From Colletotrichum lupini (taxonomy: Eukaryota; Ascomycota; Sordariomycetes; Glomerellales; Glomerellaceae): a stretch of DNA of 64,000 nt. Made by a program: the position numbers and the translations under genes. The stretch covers positions 1,240,001 through 1,304,000 of the forward strand of contig NC_064679.1 of the NCBI RefSeq assembly GCF_023278565.1, written 5' to 3'. The notes under the pieces are model-generated. The model did not search any database and was not told where the DNA came from. It saw only the letters and a program-made list of their open reading frames with translations. Positions 11,989 through 24,259 of this stretch are shown piece after piece; the first letter of the stretch is position 1; every line of letters begins with the position of its first letter.

Positions 11989-13694
11989 ATGGCTGCACCC
12001 AAGGTGTACGTATCACACGAGTTGCAAGTGTAGATGCGCAACGTTTGAGACTAATCAAAGCTTTCAGGATCGTTTTGGGAAGCCTCAATGGCTCGCTGAC
12101 ACCTGCCTTCACGAAGCTCGCGACCCTCCACGCCAAGAACAGCTTCAACTTTGCCATTGTCACAGGCAATCTGTTCAGCAGCGAAGACGATACCACTGTC
12201 GATTCACTTCTCAACGGTGAACTGAAGGTCCCCCTTCCTGTCTACTTCACTGTCGGCACAGCGCCCCTTCCCCCAAAGATCGTTGCTAAAATCGAAGCCG
12301 ACGAGGAAATCTGCGAGAACCTCCACTTCCTCGGAAAACGAAGTATCACGAAGACGTCAGAGGGGGTCAGAATTGTCGCACTCGGTGGAAGGCTCGACAA
12401 AGATGTGGTCGGAGGGCAATCCAAGGAGCAGCACCTCCCGTTCCACACAGCGGACGATGCGAAGTCGCTGAAGGGTGCAAACAAGGCCGACATCCTACTT
12501 ACGACCATCTGGCCATCTAGTGTCTGGACAGGATCCAAGGTCGCTCTTACCCCAGAGAACCAGGCAGCGATTGAAAGCACGGCTGAGGTTGCTGAGCTGT
12601 GTGCGACCCTGAAGCCGCGATACCACTTCTCGTCTTCACCCACCGAGTTCTTCTACGAGCGAGAGCCTTTCGTGCACCCTCTCGAGGAAGGCGCAGAGGA
12701 TGCGGCTGTCACTCGCTTCATATCGATGGCCCCCTATGGAAACGCAGCCAAGGCGAAGGCGCTATATGCATTCACAATCAGCCTCAACGAGACCAACGTC
12801 GAGAAACCCGCCAACTCTACTTTCACGCCCTTCAGCCAGAGAAAGCCAAAGAGGCGGGCGCAGGATGAGGGCTCCTACAGCCGCTTCGCCAACGGTGACG
12901 ACGATGGCCGCCATCACCGCCGCGGAAATAAGCGCCGACGTCAGTCGCCTCCTCCCGGGCCGGACCGGTGCTTCTTCTGCTTGAGCAACCCCAACCTCGA
13001 TACCCACATGGTCTGCACCATTGGCGAAGACAGCTATCTTGCTACTGCCAAGGGCCCTCTAGCCACATCCCAGACCTTTGAGGAGCACGGTATCAACTTC
13101 CCTGGCCACGTCATCATCACGCCTCTCGCGCATACACCAACCGTTCACTCCTCTGGCGTCGAGAGCTATACCCCTGAGGAGGCGGAGAAGACCCACAAGG
13201 AGATGACCCGTTTCCGCGAGGCCCTCCAGGCCATGGTATCGGCCAAGTCGAACCGCAAGCTGGGTGCCATCACCTGGGAAATCAGCCGCAGTCGCAACAT
13301 TCACGCTCACTGGCAGTTCCACCCTATTCCCGCGGACTTTGTCTACAAGGGTCTCGCCGAGGCCGGCTTCCGGGTTGAGGCCGAGAACCTCAAGTACCCC
13401 GAGTTTGAGAGCCGCGAGATCTCGTACGAGGACCAGGCCGACTTTGGCGACTACTTCCGCATCTGGATCTGGGCAGACGACGGCGAAGACAGAATTAAGG
13501 GTTCTAGTCTCGTGATGAAGCTCGATCCCAACATGCGCTTCGATCTGCAGTATCCGCGTAAGGTTGTCGCGAAGCTCCTCGGTCTCGAGAAGCGTTTTGT
13601 CTGGCAGGACTGCACGCAGACTAAGGAGGAAGAGGAGAAGGACGTGGCAGCTCTCCGCGAGGCTTTCAAGGAGTGGGATTTTGCGCTTCAGTGA
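11989..13694 (+). CDS. DRN1: CwfJ-family protein, lariat debranching enzyme-associated factor (Drn1/CWF19L1-like)
   Basis: Two exons: 11989-12005 and 12068-13694. The 62-nt intron (GTACGT...TTTCAG) sits after only 17 coding bases, and splicing gives MAAPKV-IVLGSLNG, about 547 aa. The N-terminal half (about 1-260) has the metallophosphoesterase-like fold of this family (VTGNLF, ALGG). A basic Arg/Lys linker follows (about 275-302). Then come CwfJ C-terminal domain 1, with CFFCLSNPNLDTHMV (about 305-320), FPGHVIITPLAHTPT and the HIT-like IHAHWQFHP (about 415), and CwfJ domain 2 to the end. Family members bind Dbr1 and promote turnover of intron lariats. Distinguishing Drn1 from Cwf19 rests on length and the N-terminal domain. 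Cwf19 is usually longer and lacks it. Confidence 0.9.
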
Positions 13695-16600
13695 GGCGCG
13701 CGGCACATCTAGCGACGATACCGAGGGCGTTTGACAAGTTTGAGCATGATTACATCATTTTCCTGGCATGGCATTTGGCATGGGTGGCGTTTGGGGGATA
13801 CCCAGGTAACCTGCATATCTTTGCTATATAAGCAGGCCAGCAGTGGGAAGAGATTATCATTTGGCTTTTGAAGGTTACTTTTTTTTTTACGAGCGGAGGC
13901 ATATCACAAGGAGCAGATCTATCCATGGCTTCTTTCGAACCGGGGATACTGGGGAAAGCTACGTTGCTTCATCGCTTAGGGGCTACGTTGGACCTTCATA
14001 GACAGGCGAGTTAGGCCTCAAAAAGTTTTTCTGAATCGTTTTCATCATTCTTGATCTCTGGTCAAATTTCATCTCTGCTCATTTCGCCGAGGCATGTGGT
14101 CCGAGTCGTGGATCCCATCACGGGTCCCATCACGGATCCCAATTCCTATCAAATCATCTTTCGAATCTGAGATGAAGCCAACGATGCAACCTAGCAACAT
14201 AGCAACCGTAATGCCTCGTCAGAAACCCCCACAAAAACAGCTTTTCCCATCATGAAAAAGAACAAAACATGCGCAAGCACGGCAAAGGCGCTCTCGACGC
14301 CCGAATAAGCTTCTCCCTTGCTTGCCGCCACAAATGGACCCCTGATTTGTCTACATACTATCCATCTTGGGCAAAACTATCCACACGTGCAGGTGTCAGG
14401 GCCTCTTCGGGACATACCCGCAAGGGAGACTGAGACCAAGACCTTTTGACTTGGGCCCATTTCCTCTCACCGTTTGCCACTTTTCCCCATTCTCGAGATT
14501 CTAACCCCGGACGGGAAAAGATTCAAGACAATAGTGACATGCCACTGAGATGGCCAAGGCCATTTTGCTTTCCCGAAACGCAAAGAATGGCCTTCTCAGC
14601 GGCAAATCACCTTTATACGCGGAACTACATCACGAAGTTCACACACTAGACTTTCCAGAATCCATAGCAAAAGTAGTGGAAACAGCACCTAGTCTCCAAG
14701 CTATACGGCTCAAGAGATTCACACAAAGAAAAAAGGACTCAGCTGAGATGTGACTACCCATAATTTAAGAGATGACAACAGAAAGCCGAATCACAACTAT
14801 TGACATTCTCTCGCCGTATCCCCCAACGACGCTCACCTACCCACCTACTTCAACTGCCCACCTCAAGATTGGTGATTACGGCATCTCCCACCTCTGAGAC
14901 AAAGTCTCGCCCAGGGGAAGAATGTAGACCCCAACGGAAGTGGCTGAACTCTCTCTGACGAAATCTGGCTCGCTTGACTCGCTTGCATCGTTCATCCTAA
15001 AAGAGAGAGAAAAAAAAAAGCCACTGACGAACCACCACGCAAGGGAGAGAGAGAGAGAGCGCGGCTCAAAAAACAAGCCACAAAAGAGCCCCGAACCCGA
15101 GCCCAACAACCAAAAACAAACAGCCCCAGCGTGTCCGGACCGAAACGTCTTTCTTCTTTCCGTCCTTCTTGAGCCCCTTCGGTGAGCTTTCCTATTCGGG
15201 AAGCACAAGTCAAAAACCTTTGGTGCTCTGGCGGCTTCTCAGGTTCAGTCGGTGGTGTGAGATGATCTGGCCTTGTCTTTTCGGGGCTACTTCTCACCTA
15301 GCACGTGTCTTTGGTAAGGTAAAGTAGATGTTCTCTCCCCCGACGCCGAGTCCGTAGAACAAACGAAAAGGGACAAAGAGAATGGCGCTGAAACCACACC
15401 AAAAAAGCTGTTGAGCGGCTGGCTTGTAAAGATTCTCTAGAGCCTACCTAGTTACCTTTGCCCCATATGGCTTCAAACAATAGTACCCGCACACAAACGC
15501 ACAATACATGCGCTCATCTACCCTGGCGCCAGAAACGTGTCTGCCCGCCTCTAACTCTAGGCTACTCTACTGTTGCCGTCGCCCATCGTTGGACGGGACG
15601 CTACTCTTCTTTGAAAGATGGTCTGTCACCATCTATTCTCCTCTTTGTCTATCGAGAACGAAGAAGCCGGTGAGGGATTTGTGATGAACAAGGGGGAAGA
15701 ACTTATCCCTCTGCAAACTCCGAGTCGTGCGCGCCAGCTCTCGACCATGACACGACACGTTCGCAAAAACCTGGGCCGGAAACGGCAACACGCCGCGTGG
15801 TTGTTTGAGTTGGATACTTCACCTGGCAAGGACGCCTTCGCACGCACCATACTCATTGTTTTGTATGGAGTCTATTCATCTCTTTGAATTCCCATGTAGC
15901 GAACATCACAATAGAGAAGGAAAACAAAAGGTCCTACCTTGAGCTCCGGACTCGGTCAAGTGACTAGTCCCTCTCCTCTCCTGTAATTGAAATCTGCCCA
16001 AGAATTCTCTACGAGACCCGTCCTCTCCATTCCTCACTGAGGGGGGGAAAAAAAGTACCAATGAATGGATTTAGCATACCTCCTCAGCAGTCAAAGAAAG
16101 GACCGTTAGGCCTGTATCACCGCTCGCTCGCGTGCTCGCGTGCTTACGCCCACCCTTCCCTACTACCCCCAAAGAAAAGCCACATCTTGACATTCTCATC
16201 CAAAATAAGCAACAGACGTTAGGTTGATGGGACATTGAGGCTGGCGGGAGAGTACGAAGTAAAGGGGGAGGGGGGAGAGAACAAAGCCACCCCTCCCACC
16301 CTTCCACGCTAGAACATTCGGCAGAACAACCCAAACATCTTGACCTTCAGCCCCCCCTTACCTATCCCATCTAAACCTCACGACACGCAAAGAAAGGCAA
16401 AGCCCGAAACAACCCCAAAGCCCAAAGACTCTAACAATAGACCCTCAGGTCCCAAACGCCAAAACGGGGAGAATAACATATACACACGGAAGAAAGAGAG
16501 AGAGAGAGATCCTAGCGCGGAGGCTACGTACGAACTAAGGAGTAAACTCCGACCCTAGCTTCGGGAGATGAAGAGGGGGGACCGAGCGACAAACAGATCC

Positions 16601-17153
16601 AGGCGTGCGAGGCTCTCACTTGCATCATAACCCAACCCACAAACCCCAATCACTCACAACTCATCATTCCATCGGGCCTTGCTCAGGGAAGAATGGAAGG
16701 GGGGCGATAGGACCGAGTTCGATACCACCGTCATCTGCCACCTGCCAAATCTCACCGTCCATCTACAGTCTAGACAAGGGTTGAAGCCTAAAGGGAGAAA
16801 AAAAAAAAAAAACACAATGTCACAAAAGACCTCGCTTCGGTTCGAAGAAAAAGAACACCAGTCAAAGCTGACGTTGAATCGTGAAACTCAAGTAGTCCAT
16901 ACGGGTCTCGCGGTCGCGGGAGCTTCCCTGCACAGTAGACTACAGGGAACGGATAGAGCCTCAATACGAAGTCTAAAAAGACACATTCGTGGGGGACGGG
17001 CCCCCGAGTTTCGAAACACCCCATAATCCACAGTTCGGGACGAACCAGAACAACCACGAAACCTCGGACCTCAAAAGTTTCGCACAGACGATCCAGCCAT
17101 CAGCCGGTGCGATCTCAACGGCTTGAGGTGTTCATCGGGAATGGCTCAGACAA

Positions 17154-17202
17154 ACGCGCTCGCGCACAACATGTAGACAAGCACGCGCTCGCGCGCGCGC
17201 AT
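17154..17202. repeat. CG-alternating tract with a duplicated 12-mer
   Basis: ACGCGCTCGCGC occurs at 17154-17165 and again at 17183-17194. The second copy runs into GCGCGCGCAT, giving about 22 bp of nearly perfect purine-pyrimidine alternation (17181-17202), a sequence type able to adopt Z-DNA. Confidence 0.7.
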
Positions 17203-17309
17203 ACCGTCACAGCCGCGCCTTGAGCACGTGTCTCACGAGTCCAAGCAATGATGAGCGTGTTTTTTTTGTTTGTGTGTATTTTTATTCAATTGTTATGAGC
17301 TAGCCCACA

Positions 17310-17636
17310 ATGATCCGACCATGGACCATTGGTGTTTGGTTGGCAATTTTTGGTCTTTGCATCGCCAGTACTGTACAGAAAGAGGCAATGGATTCACCCA
17401 TGCCGGTATTGCACCAATCCAGCTTCCAAGCTTGCAGTGCTATCTCCCCCATTGGCCAATGTTACAAGGCATTCCCAAGCAACTGCTTTTCATCCACTGT
17501 ACTAGCTTCTCCGCTCTTTGCATGCGTTCTTTCGCAGCTACTCCTACAATATACACAAGGAGGTGGAGTCCTCCCTAAAGCTCAACCATCGGAAGAAAAA
17601 AGAGGTCCGTGGGGCTTCTGTTTTGAAAAAATGTAA
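17310..17636 (+). CDS. Weak candidate: small secreted cysteine-containing protein
   Basis: A 108-codon ATG ORF. Residues 1-23 form a plausible signal peptide: an Arg-containing start, a hydrophobic core around TIGVWLAIFGLCIAS, then a possible cleavage site near AST-VQ. The mature part contains Cys at about 42, 50, 58 and 71 and is otherwise Ser/Gln/Pro-rich. I recognise no family. Codon use is not biased toward C/G endings, it stands in an otherwise non-coding region, and the last 30 residues look like chance translation. It may equally be non-coding. Confidence 0.22.
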   Translation: MIRPWTIGVWLAIFGLCIASTVQKEAMDSPMPVLHQSSFQACSAISPIGQCYKAFPSNCFSSTVLASPLFACVLSQLLLQYTQGGGVLPKAQPSEEKRGPWGFCFEKM

Positions 17637-18518
17637 AGGGAATGGGGTGTCGAGAGGTCTGTGAGTGCCATCCGATGACAAGGATGTCGGGTATCCGGCG
17701 TTTGGATAGAAAGGTGTGTGGGATCAGGTGAAGATGGTCAATGGACCGAGTTGAGCACAAAGGAAAAAGGGTCCGCCGATGGAGGGATGGTCCGAGAAAT
17801 AATACTCCGAAAATATGTGGAGATTCCGACAGAAGAGCAGACAGACCGAGACGTCATACTGAAATGCTCCCGCGTCTGAAATCTGTGGAGACAGACAAGC
17901 GGTGGTGGTGTTGTTGTTGTTGTCGTTTGTTTGTTGATATATGTGTGTTTGGTTGAGGACCATCCTCCTCGGCGGGATGCAGAAGTCTTTGACAAAGGAA
18001 AAAGAAACAAAAAAAAAACCAAGGACAATGCTGTAAAATGCCGACAGGGAGCCACCCCAAGATGCCAGATCCAAAGTGGACTCCGTACAACCATATCAAG
18101 GCGATGCGGGGACAAATATGCCAAATGCGTCTAATGCCGGGTTGCTGGTTTTGTTGTATGTTCAAGTTGCAGAACGAGGCTCATAACGAAGTTCTATTAG
18201 CGTAACAATTGAGGTCATCGCGGCCGTGAGCGTTGCGTTAGCTGCTGTGTAGTCCGGATTGGTAAGGGTGGAAATATAGGCAGTCGAATCGAATAGGGGT
18301 TCGTTGAACATGTGCAGGAAGAGACGCGAAAAACATCGACAATCAGGCTGCTGTGGTTCGCCCTATTAGGGATGTCGAGCAAACAGCCGACAAAACAATG
18401 GACAGCTTCGAAGTCTGCGGAGACCTCGAATTCCCCCCCTTGCCAAGCAAGGAGATCTCACCCCTCCACTATGTGCAGCAGACAGTGGGTATGAGAGGGG
18501 CGCAAAAAGATGTATGTG

Positions 18519-20395
18519 CTAGTAAGACGCCATGCGTCGTGCATGGCATCGCTCGCCGAGGATTGGAGAGTTGCCAATCATGGCGATGGGATCTTGGCGG
18601 AAGCTGATGCTGGGTCTGAGGCCACTGGGGCGCGCTGGAGCTGTGGGTGATTGGTCGACGCAAGAGTCGCGCGAGCCAAAGGCGAACGTTTGCGCTCTGC
18701 CGAAGCCCTTGCGAGGGTTCTTGAGGCGGCCAAGTTCGCGTTCGCAGGTGCGCTGGTGAGCCTCATCCGACATTTCCACGTAGTTTTGGGGATAGCAACG
18801 GCAAGGGTGCTCGGCGTAGAAGCCGCTGTATCCTCCTTCAAGAATATACACGTCAGGGTATGTGAGTCGCGGGTAGTGCTCGGCGTTGACAGTCCTGTCC
18901 TCGGAGCGGATATGGCGAGCCATCATGGGGGCGCGGTGCGCCGAGTATTCGCAGTGGAAGATGAGGATTGTTCTTCCTTGCATGGGGTGTTGGATCAGCT
19001 GGGAGGCGAGGAGGTCCTTGCTGTTGTAGTTGACAGCTCCGTCAATGTGTCCTCCGTCGTACTCGTACTCGAAGCGGCAGTCAATGATCATCTTCTGGTC
19101 GAACTTGTCACTGTACTTTCCGTCCAAGAGATCAATCATGGTGGCCTTTGTTATCCGGGGAATGGTGTCCGTGGGGTCATCGGCGAGGAAGTGAGGCAAG
19201 ATGGGCTCCTGGACATCATCGGCATCCATGCTGGTAACAGACTCTGGGGTGGTGGGCGAGGAGTCGCCGCCTTCTGACTTTGCCTTGGCAACATCGCCAG
19301 GGTGCTCAAACATGCTCAAAGAGCGACGGAACTGCTTGCGGGGACGCATAAAGGGATTTGAAGGGCGACGGCTGTGACCGTTGCCAAAAGGGCTGTTGCG
19401 GTTACCGGAGAGGCTGGAGAATTGAGGACGAGGACGAACGGCACCAGGCACGGCAGGAGTAGGGCTATTCGCAGTCTGAGGTCGTCGTTCTTGAGGAGGT
19501 GATGTAGCATCGAAGCATTCTCCCAGGGACATTGCGCTGTTCATATGCGTCAAGCGATTCTCACCAAATCGGAAAGTGGGGAGTTGGGTGTCTGTGTTGG
19601 AACGGCCGGGAACGCCACTAGTCGAGTAGCCTTTCATCCGAGTCAAGGAGGGCCGGCGCAAAGCTGGCTTTCTCCGTCTGCCCCCTGAGTTAGACGCGAC
19701 CCCTTGAGCTAGGAGGAATGTGGCAATCAAACTTACTCGGCTACCAGTGGCTTGGGTGGCTCCAACGACGCCTGCCGAGGAATGGGGGCTGGCGAATCCA
19801 ACATCATCTCGTCGTCCTCGCCGGTTGGGGTTGATCCCGGGGTCGGTGACGTTATCGCGATCTGGGTCATGAACGGGAGCTTGTGCGGCAACGGCGAGAC
19901 ATCCATCAAATCGTGGGCAGGTGACGATTCGGGCAGAGGAGGCGTAGTCACGTATTCTGGTCTCACATCAGCTTCCTAGTCCCATTTCCTCTCTTTTGTG
20001 CTTGCAACCCATAGGAGAACGTACCGTAGGAATCCGCGTCACCCATCATGTTTGACGTGAACAAGGCACGACGAGGTGTGGGGAACTTGGGACTAGACAG
20101 AACGTTGTTAGTTGACGGTTTTCCAGACTGAATATATTGGATGCACGTCATCGTACCTCGCCTCGGTATCCAGACGGAAGTTTTGTGAGAGGTCGGCGGC
20201 CAAACTAGCAGCGGGCGAGGAACCGTGAATGTCCTTGACATTGAAGTAGTTGTCGGGCCTGTGAAGGTGTTCGCGCAGACTGATGGGTACGGCACCAGCG
20301 AAGGTGTTGGGGCGAGGGCGGAAAAGATCCTTATTTCCCCAAGAAGGAACTGCCATGGGACGGTGCATAGCCGCCAATGGTGATGAAGCCTCCAT
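18519..20395 (-). CDS. cdc25: M-phase inducer phosphatase Cdc25 (NimT/Mih1 family)
   Basis: Four exons: 20395-20157, 20092-20025, 19956-19737 and 19677-18519, about 561 aa. Phases agree only when exon 3 begins after the second AG (CCAG at 19957-19960) and exon 4 after GCAG at 19678. Other acceptors give a stop or the wrong frame. Residues 1-340 are a Ser/Pro/Thr-rich regulatory region with many SP/TP sites (TTPP, SPTP, SPAPIP), as expected for CDK and stress-kinase control. The rhodanese-fold catalytic domain (about 345-470) has IIDCRFEYEYDGGHI and the HC-x5-R loop HCEYSAHR (Cys about 418). The tail contains FRQDP. Cdc25 removes the inhibitory Tyr phosphate from Cdk1 to trigger mitosis. It stands alone in about 26 kb of gene-poor DNA. 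An intron could also exist in the long upstream leader. Confidence 0.95.
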
Positions 20396-20926
20396 GATTG
20401 TGGTGTGTGGTTGTCGGGACCCGATCGTGGGAAGCGAAAGTATTTATTGCGGGTGGTGATGGGTGTTAGTGGTGTCTCTTTTTGTTTCTTTGGTGTGAGT
20501 GCTGCGTCCAAGACGATACTCGATATGTCGTGACGAAAAAAAGAGGGACGATCGTTAAGAAGAGGCCGCAATAAGCGAATGTTGCAGCAAATCCCAAGAT
20601 GAATATCTGTTTTAGCCGTTTCCACTCAATGGAGAGGGAACAAGACGTCGCGACGAGTATGAATCGGAGGGCGGTGGTGATGCAAGCTGTAGAGAGAGGC
20701 TTCTTCGATCTCGAATCGAGCGTCGATGTTGGCTTGATGGGATTTCGTGGCGGCGGGTGTTTTTCGAGAGGGCGCGTGCAGCAATGCAGCTGAGATGGAG
20801 AAAAAAGACTGGCCGTTCGTTATTGCGTCGGTGCAAGCAACATTTGAATACCCGAGGAATGAAATAAAATGCGTCCTATTTCTCCTTGATTCATGAAACG
20901 TATTTTTCTTCCTCCCAGAGAATATC

Positions 20927-20967
20927 GGTCGAGGTCGAAGTCGATATCGAAGTCGAGATCGAGGTCG
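20927..20967. repeat. GTCGAG/GTCGAA hexamer array in the CDC25 upstream region
   Basis: About seven imperfect hexamers of the form (G/A)(G/A)TCGA in 41 bp, about 530 bp upstream of the CDC25 ATG. On the CDC25 sense strand it reads as a TCGA(C/T)(C/T) array. Confidence 0.75.
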
Positions 20968-21340
20968 TTGGCGGCGTCTCTAACTGGGGGGGAGAGAGAG
21001 GCGAGAGAGGCCGGCGGTCCACGATGGGGGCCTTGGGTGGTTGCAAGGGGAACAAAGGTGGGCGGATAATCGTAGGTGGGAGGGAGGCGCCTTTTGCATG
21101 CAACTTCTTTCTCGAACAAAAGAGCAGAGAAAGAGCGCACCGAAGAGACTGACCGAATCCTTAGTGCCGGAGCAGGAGCAAAGGCAAATGCGGATGCGGT
21201 GCGGGAGCTGCAGTGCGGCGTCGGTGTTGAAGGTGCGTTTCGGAGGCTACGACCCTTTTTTAGTGCTTTGCTCGAGCTACGCTTTTTCGGTGGCCGAGCA
21301 GGAAGGGATGCTGCAGTGATGCAAGGACGCAGATTGCAGT

Positions 21341-21374
21341 GAGTGAGTGAGAGAGAGAGAGAGAGAGAGAGAGA
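21341..21374. repeat. (GA)n microsatellite
   Basis: GAGTGAGTGA followed by twelve uninterrupted GA units. On the CDC25 sense strand this is a CT-rich tract about 1 kb upstream of the ATG, a sequence type often found in fungal promoters and leaders. Confidence 0.9.
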
Positions 21375-22190
21375 CTGGCTTTGCTGGTTGGTACTGAGTA
21401 GCGACACAGAGAGAGAGAAAAAGATCCGAGTGTACAGCAGTAGCACCGGACAAGCAATGACAAGAGAAACGAGTGCAATGCCTTTGGGTTATCTAGTGCT
21501 GGCGCAGGGACGGGGAAGAAAAAACGTCAAGTAGTTTCTTCCAAGCGTCTAGCCTTCTTTTTCTTGGATTCCTCTTTTGCTTGTGCTTCTCTTGTTTCCT
21601 CTTTCGGCTTCGTTCTCGTCCGTCTGCTTCTTCTTCTTCTTGTTGTTCTTCCTGATTACCCACAATGCCCAACGGGGGAAAAGCAGTAACAGACGCAGAA
21701 AAGAGCAATCAAACGAGAAAGACGGAAAATTAGAAATAAGAGTCGTGAGTTGAGTTTTTTGCTGGTTGAGTGTGTGGACTGGCCAACAGAAAGGGCGGCG
21801 TCGAGTTACGATGTTGGTCGTCGACGACAGTTATGCGATACGATGGGAGGACGATTATAGTGTGGTAGTCCGTGGGCGTGAGATGTTGGTGGTGTGTAGT
21901 AGGATTTTGGGTGCACGTTGAGTACGATAAGTTATAGAGAATGGCTGGACCTGGAGACCTGGACACCAAGGGATGATTCCTGAACTGAACCTCTCTGATG
22001 GACCTAAGAATAAAGGTATCCGTAACTCTCTAAACCTACCGTACCGTCGGACCGTTGGTGGTTATGGTCGGGGATGAAGGGGGAAAGAAGAGAGAGAGGG
22101 AGGGAAGAGGTCGGAAGAAAGAGGAGACTAGAGGTTTTTGAATGAAGGTGTGGTGTGTGTGTGTGGTTGACTGGTCGTGGTGAGCAAAGT

Positions 22191-22522
22191 ATGGATATGG
22201 ATATGGATATGGATTTGGGATGGGATGGGAACTGGGTGTGTGTCTTGTCTCTCTCTCTGTCACTCTCTGGAACCATGGACCATGGATCAAGGTGTGTAGT
22301 GTATGGATGGTGTGTGGTGTGTGTGGTGTGCGTGAGAGGTGTGGTGTGCAGCAACCATGAGGTGTGTGTGACGGGATTGGGACAGGATGGGATGGGATAC
22401 CTGGGATGGGGATGGGGATGGGGGATGGGACAAGGACAGGATGGGACAAGAAGCAGCAACCAAGCGACCAGAAGCAGGAACCAGGCCTCTCTGGGAGTCA
22501 GGATGGGATGGGATGGGATGGG
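22191..22522 (+). repeat. GGGAT/GGAT-rich block with three G-quadruplex motifs
   Basis: It opens with an ATGGAT-type array (22191-22216). Three clusters meet the usual G4 pattern. The first has four GGG runs in 22217-22236. The second has seven runs of at least three G in 22389-22429. The third has four GGG runs separated by AT in 22505-22522. GT-rich DNA (22255-22375) joins them. The G-rich strand is the template strand for CDC25 transcription, 1.8-2.1 kb upstream of its ATG. Confidence 0.85.
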
Positions 22523-22658
22523 ATGGAACCAAGGCATACGCCGCACACAGCAACGGTGCTATGTACCACCACTACCACCAGTCTACCACTGCTACTTTGC
22601 GTAGCCGACTAGGTAGGAAGAGTGTACGGAGTATCAGCGACCAGACAGACAGCCGCCA

Positions 22659-22679
22659 GACGACGACGACGACGACGAC
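22659..22679. repeat. (GAC)n trinucleotide repeat
   Basis: Seven GAC/ACG units in tandem, in non-coding DNA about 2.3 kb upstream of the CDC25 ATG. Confidence 0.85.
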
Positions 22680-24235
22680 AACGGGAGCGAGCGAAGAGAG
22701 AGGGTGTGTGGATGGAAACCTGAACCAGGTCCAGGAAGGCAACTCGACGGGGTGGATTGAGACTTGACCGGGATGGGGGATGTCACTGTCAGTTGTTGCT
22801 AGCCCAGGATGGTCAAGATGGATGGGAACTTGGGAAGACTGGAGCTGGACGAGCTGGAACAGGAACCACCAGCAACGAGACAGGAACGGGTACAAGATGA
22901 CATGCCGGGACTAAGCATTCAGACCAGCAACGACAATGTACAATATCAACTTACTGTGTAGGTACACCAAGAGAGAGAGACACAGAGAGAGGGCGAGACA
23001 TCTTACATACGCACAGCATAGCAGTCACGCACAGCACACTGCAGCCGCCGACGATATCCCTCCACTCTTTCTGCTCCTCCTACGCAACCTCAATCTCAGT
23101 ACAATCTACTTTTATACAGACAACAATTCTATACTATGAATTGTCTCCATGGCTCGCCTCGTCTCGCTTCTTGCCTTGCCTTCCTTTCCCTGCTCTAGGT
23201 ACGGAGCATCTGGCCTTACGACATTGGATGCCATGTCTGATGCTGGACTTTCTCTCTGAGCAACCAGCGCCAGAACCAGGTACAAACCCCCAGCCAAGGG
23301 CCATCAGCTCCAGAACCAGACACTCGAACAGGGAAGCGCCAAACGGGGGGGACCAGCCCAGACTACGGATACCTTACGTAGTACGGCGTAGTGAAGCCAA
23401 GGTGCGGATAAGGTAGAGAGAAACGACCAAGGGGGCGGTACATGGCTGTCTGTACGTACCTGGCTGTGAGGTGTGCTGCAACGAGTACGTATCTGACAGC
23501 CAGTACGTAGGTACCCTTCTTCGCGATGGGACGTTCCCCCCTTCGTCGTGGAGCCTCCTTGGTGATCTTCCTCTCTCTCTCACTGCGCGTAACTTCTGGT
23601 GCGATGCCCACCCAACCGCGACTTGAAAGTCAACTTTGAACTTGGTTGTCAGGGGAGATTTGGTCGCTGCTGCAGCTACTGCAGGACTTGCAGCTGCATC
23701 AGAGCTTCTGGGTGGACGGCGACGACAGGGAGTGTGTATGCACCAGATGGAGATGGAGATGCAGATGCAGACAAAAGATGCAGATGGATGGGGCCCGGGT
23801 GTCTCTCTCTGCCTTGTCTCCAGGCTCTGTGGCTCTCTTGCTTGCTTCCCACCGTTTACCAGTTGCAGCAATCTGGGCTTGAACCTTTTCCCTCTCAGTC
23901 TCCGAGGTGGTGTCTGGTGTCTGTGTGGTGTATGTCTCTCGCTCTATCTCGACTTGTCTCTGAACTGTCACTGAGTAAATGATACTGCAGCCAACTTGCA
24001 TCGATGCTGCTGCACAACGTACACTAACTCGCCTTCACTCACTGCCATTGGACGTAAGCAACATGGCATGACCCTGTAGGTCTCTCGTCTGCGGTCCTTC
24101 TCTGGGACTTTGCTGGCCATTTACACAGGGCCATTCCTGGTAATACATCCGCACCTTATTCTAGCGTGCCTTTTTTCCCAGTCTTTTCCTCGTACCCTTT
24201 CCCCCCCACTTTACACGTTGCCAAGGCACAATGTA

Positions 24236-24259
24236 TGTGTGTGTGTGTGTGTGTGTGTG
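24236..24259. repeat. (TG)n microsatellite
   Basis: Twelve uninterrupted TG units after ATGTA; purine-pyrimidine alternating, intergenic. Confidence 0.9.

Larger units (their letters stand above)
13695..18518. other. 4.8 kb gene-poor region 3' of both DRN1 and CDC25
   Basis: This stretch lies between two convergent stop codons and is far longer than needed for two 3'UTRs. It holds homopurine and homopyrimidine tracts, GA runs (about 15046-15060 and 16496-16509), poly-A (about 16799-16812), a CG-alternating tract near 17180 and a short BamHI-palindrome-like duplication near 14111-14140. ORFs are short, lack the C/G-ending codon bias of the neighbouring genes and resemble no family I know. One weak secreted-protein candidate is listed separately at 17310. 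Confidence 0.5.

Noticed and set aside
22004..22546. 180-codon minus-strand ORF rich in His, Pro and Thr
   Set aside because: It is the translation of the GGGAT/GT repeat block. Low complexity and no family content.
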